A stretch of 7,186 bases of DNA, taken from positions 1 through 7,186 of the forward strand of contig JBBTWO010000005.1 of assembly GCA_038062745.1 (NCBI GenBank). Direction: 5' to 3'. This document shows, piece after piece, positions 6,553 through 7,186 of the stretch. Positions within the stretch are counted from its first letter, which is position 1. Every line of letters starts with the position of its first letter. This DNA comes from JBBTWO01 sp038062745 (lineage in GTDB: Bacteria; Patescibacteriota; Microgenomatia; UBA8517). A program made the position numbers and the translations under genes. The notes beneath the pieces were generated by a model. It was not told where the DNA came from. It did no database searches and worked only from the letters and a program-made list of their open reading frames with translations.

Positions 6553-6675
6553 TCTGATTTACTTTCCTTTGATTTTTCAGGCTTTTCCAAGTCATTAGCT
6601 GGCAATGGTAGCTAGATGTTCTCAATCGCGTTTGTTAGCCAAAGATGATTTAACTCCTTTTGTTCAAAAATAGTC

Positions 6676-6710
6676 AAAAAAAATCCTGCAAATGCTTTCG
6701 CCTTGCAGGA
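6676..6710 (-). terminator. Intrinsic terminator hairpin in the divergent intergenic region
   Basis: TCCTGCAA and TTGCAGGA form a perfect 8-bp stem (6684-6691 with 6703-6710). On the minus strand the 11-base loop contains GC-GAAA-GC, a small stem with a GNRA tetraloop. Eight T follow (6683 to 6676). In the plus direction only GGTTTT follows, so it is stronger on the minus strand. The nearest genes point away on both sides and neither ends here. It may block antisense transcription into the hydrolase gene or end a short RNA. The rest of 6541-6823 holds no gene that I can see. Confidence 0.75.
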
Positions 6711-6724
6711 GGTTTTAGAGCTTA

Positions 6725-6753
6725 GTAATACCCCACAAGCCCTTTATTGTCAA
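6725..6753 (-). promoter_or_regulatory. Weak candidate minus-strand promoter before the isolated terminator
   Basis: On the minus strand a perfect TTGACA (6753 to 6748) is followed after 17 bases by TATTAC (6730 to 6725). The -10 lacks the important final T, so this is weak. If active, it would make an RNA of only about 43 bases ending at the terminator at 6676. Confidence 0.3.
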
Positions 6754-6786
6754 TAGATGAGATTTGTCTTTTTTACGGTTTGGCTC

Positions 6787-6814
6787 TTGACATAAGTTCG
6801 GGTTTTATTATAAA
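6787..6814 (+). promoter_or_regulatory. Promoter of the Y-family polymerase gene
   Basis: A perfect TTGACA (6787-6792) is followed after 16 bases by TATAAA (6809-6814). The expected start at about 6821 is only a few bases before the ATG at 6824, so the message would be essentially leaderless. The -35 overlaps AC-ataa-GTTCG, which partly resembles a Gram-positive LexA box. Confidence 0.7.
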
Positions 6815-6823
6815 CATAATATT

Positions 6824-7186
6824 ATGGATTTTAATACCAACCCTTCGGGCGTTATGCATGTGGATATTAATTCCTGTTTCGCCAGCATTGAACAACAAGC
6901 CAATCCAACTTTACGATACAAACCAGTAGCGGTTGCAGCATATAACTCCCCCAGTGGTTGTATCTTGGCTCCGTCTATTGAAGCCAAAACGTTTGGCATA
7001 AAAACTGGCATGCGAGTAAAAGATGCAAAATTGCTGTATCCGAGGTTGATTGTATTGACCCCAGATCCTGACAAATATCGTTTTATCCATCTGAAACTAA
7101 GAAAAGTTTTAAAAAATTACTGCAATGAAGCGATTCCTAAGTCGATTGATGAATTTGTAATGGATTTTAAAAATTATTTAAATTTT
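6824..7186 (+). CDS. Y-family translesion DNA polymerase (UmuC/DinB-like), N-terminal part
   Basis: The 121 visible residues are the start of the palm and fingers of a lesion-bypass polymerase, truncated by the window edge. MHVDINSCFASIEQ (11-24) carries catalytic D14 and the steric-gate aromatic F19. NPTLRYKPVAV (27-37) and CILAPSIEAKTFGIKTG (46-62) are the conserved fingers segments. KSIDEFVMDF (106-115) supplies the catalytic pair D109/E110. DIN in place of the DMD typical of DinB is closer to UmuC-type sequences, so I leave the symbol blank. The ATG at 6824 is preferred because of promoter spacing, but an ATG at 6854 (codon 11) is possible and would leave a leader of about 30 bases. Neither has a Shine-Dalgarno. 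It is the only plus-strand gene. Confidence 0.88.
   Translation, partial: MDFNTNPSGVMHVDINSCFASIEQQANPTLRYKPVAVAAYNSPSGCILAPSIEAKTFGIKTGMRVKDAKLLYPRLIVLTPDPDKYRFIHLKLRKVLKNYCNEAIPKSIDEFVMDFKNYLNF

Noticed and set aside
6596..6614. TAGCT/AGCTA inverted repeat with a 9-base loop
   Set aside because: Only five weak base pairs without a T run, within chance expectation for AT-rich intergenic DNA.
6808..7074. Minus-strand open frame of 88 codons
   Set aside because: It is antisense to the polymerase gene, whose catalytic motifs identify the real frame.
1..7186. Alternative genetic code with TGA as glycine, known in some CPR lineages
   Set aside because: All genes read full length with the standard bacterial code and every complete gene stops at TAA. 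No frame needs TGA read-through.
1..7186. CRISPR array, insertion-sequence ends or long direct repeats
   Set aside because: No regularly spaced repeats, transposase motifs or terminal inverted repeats were seen by eye.

Overview
This is an AT-rich bacterial window of densely packed genes, all on the minus strand except a truncated Y-family polymerase gene at the right edge. Four traits together suggest a Patescibacteria/CPR genome, most likely Microgenomates-like: a trigger factor without its PPIase domain, a small coiled-coil protein that I recall as a CPR-restricted family (DUF5660-like), a CPR-style KSTLSYW helix-turn-helix protein, and very few Shine-Dalgarno sites. That placement is inference. 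All six complete genes end in TAA and read cleanly with the standard bacterial code.

Layout from left to right. At 1-242 (minus) lies the N-terminal part of a helix-turn-helix protein that runs off the left edge. At 286-3514 (minus) is a two-gene operon: a divergent BshC-like protein, read first, then an M20-family metallo-dipeptidase. The two overlap by 11 bases, and the only strong Shine-Dalgarno in the window lies inside the upstream gene. Before this operon, at 3525-3698 (minus), are a good promoter (TTGACA-16-TATAAA), about 135 bases of structured leader and an intrinsic terminator ending 10 bases before the ATG. The leader contains an 8-bp alternative pairing that would dismantle the terminator, which is the architecture of an attenuator or riboswitch. 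I do not recognise it as a known class and regard it as the most interesting item here.

At 3701-4327 (minus) is the DUF5660-like gene with its own promoter. At 4420-6540 (minus) is a tight set: a membrane-anchored alpha/beta hydrolase, a small basic protein and the short trigger factor. From 6541 to 6823 there is no gene; this stretch holds a minus-strand terminator hairpin and the plus-strand promoter of the polymerase gene. The 5' part of a UmuC/DinB-like translesion polymerase fills 6824-7186.

A second pattern concerns starts. Five genes carry TATAAT or TATAAA ending only 6-9 bases before a usable start codon and lack a convincing Shine-Dalgarno. That is what leaderless transcription would look like. 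For trigger factor it argues for a GTG three codons inside the annotated ATG.
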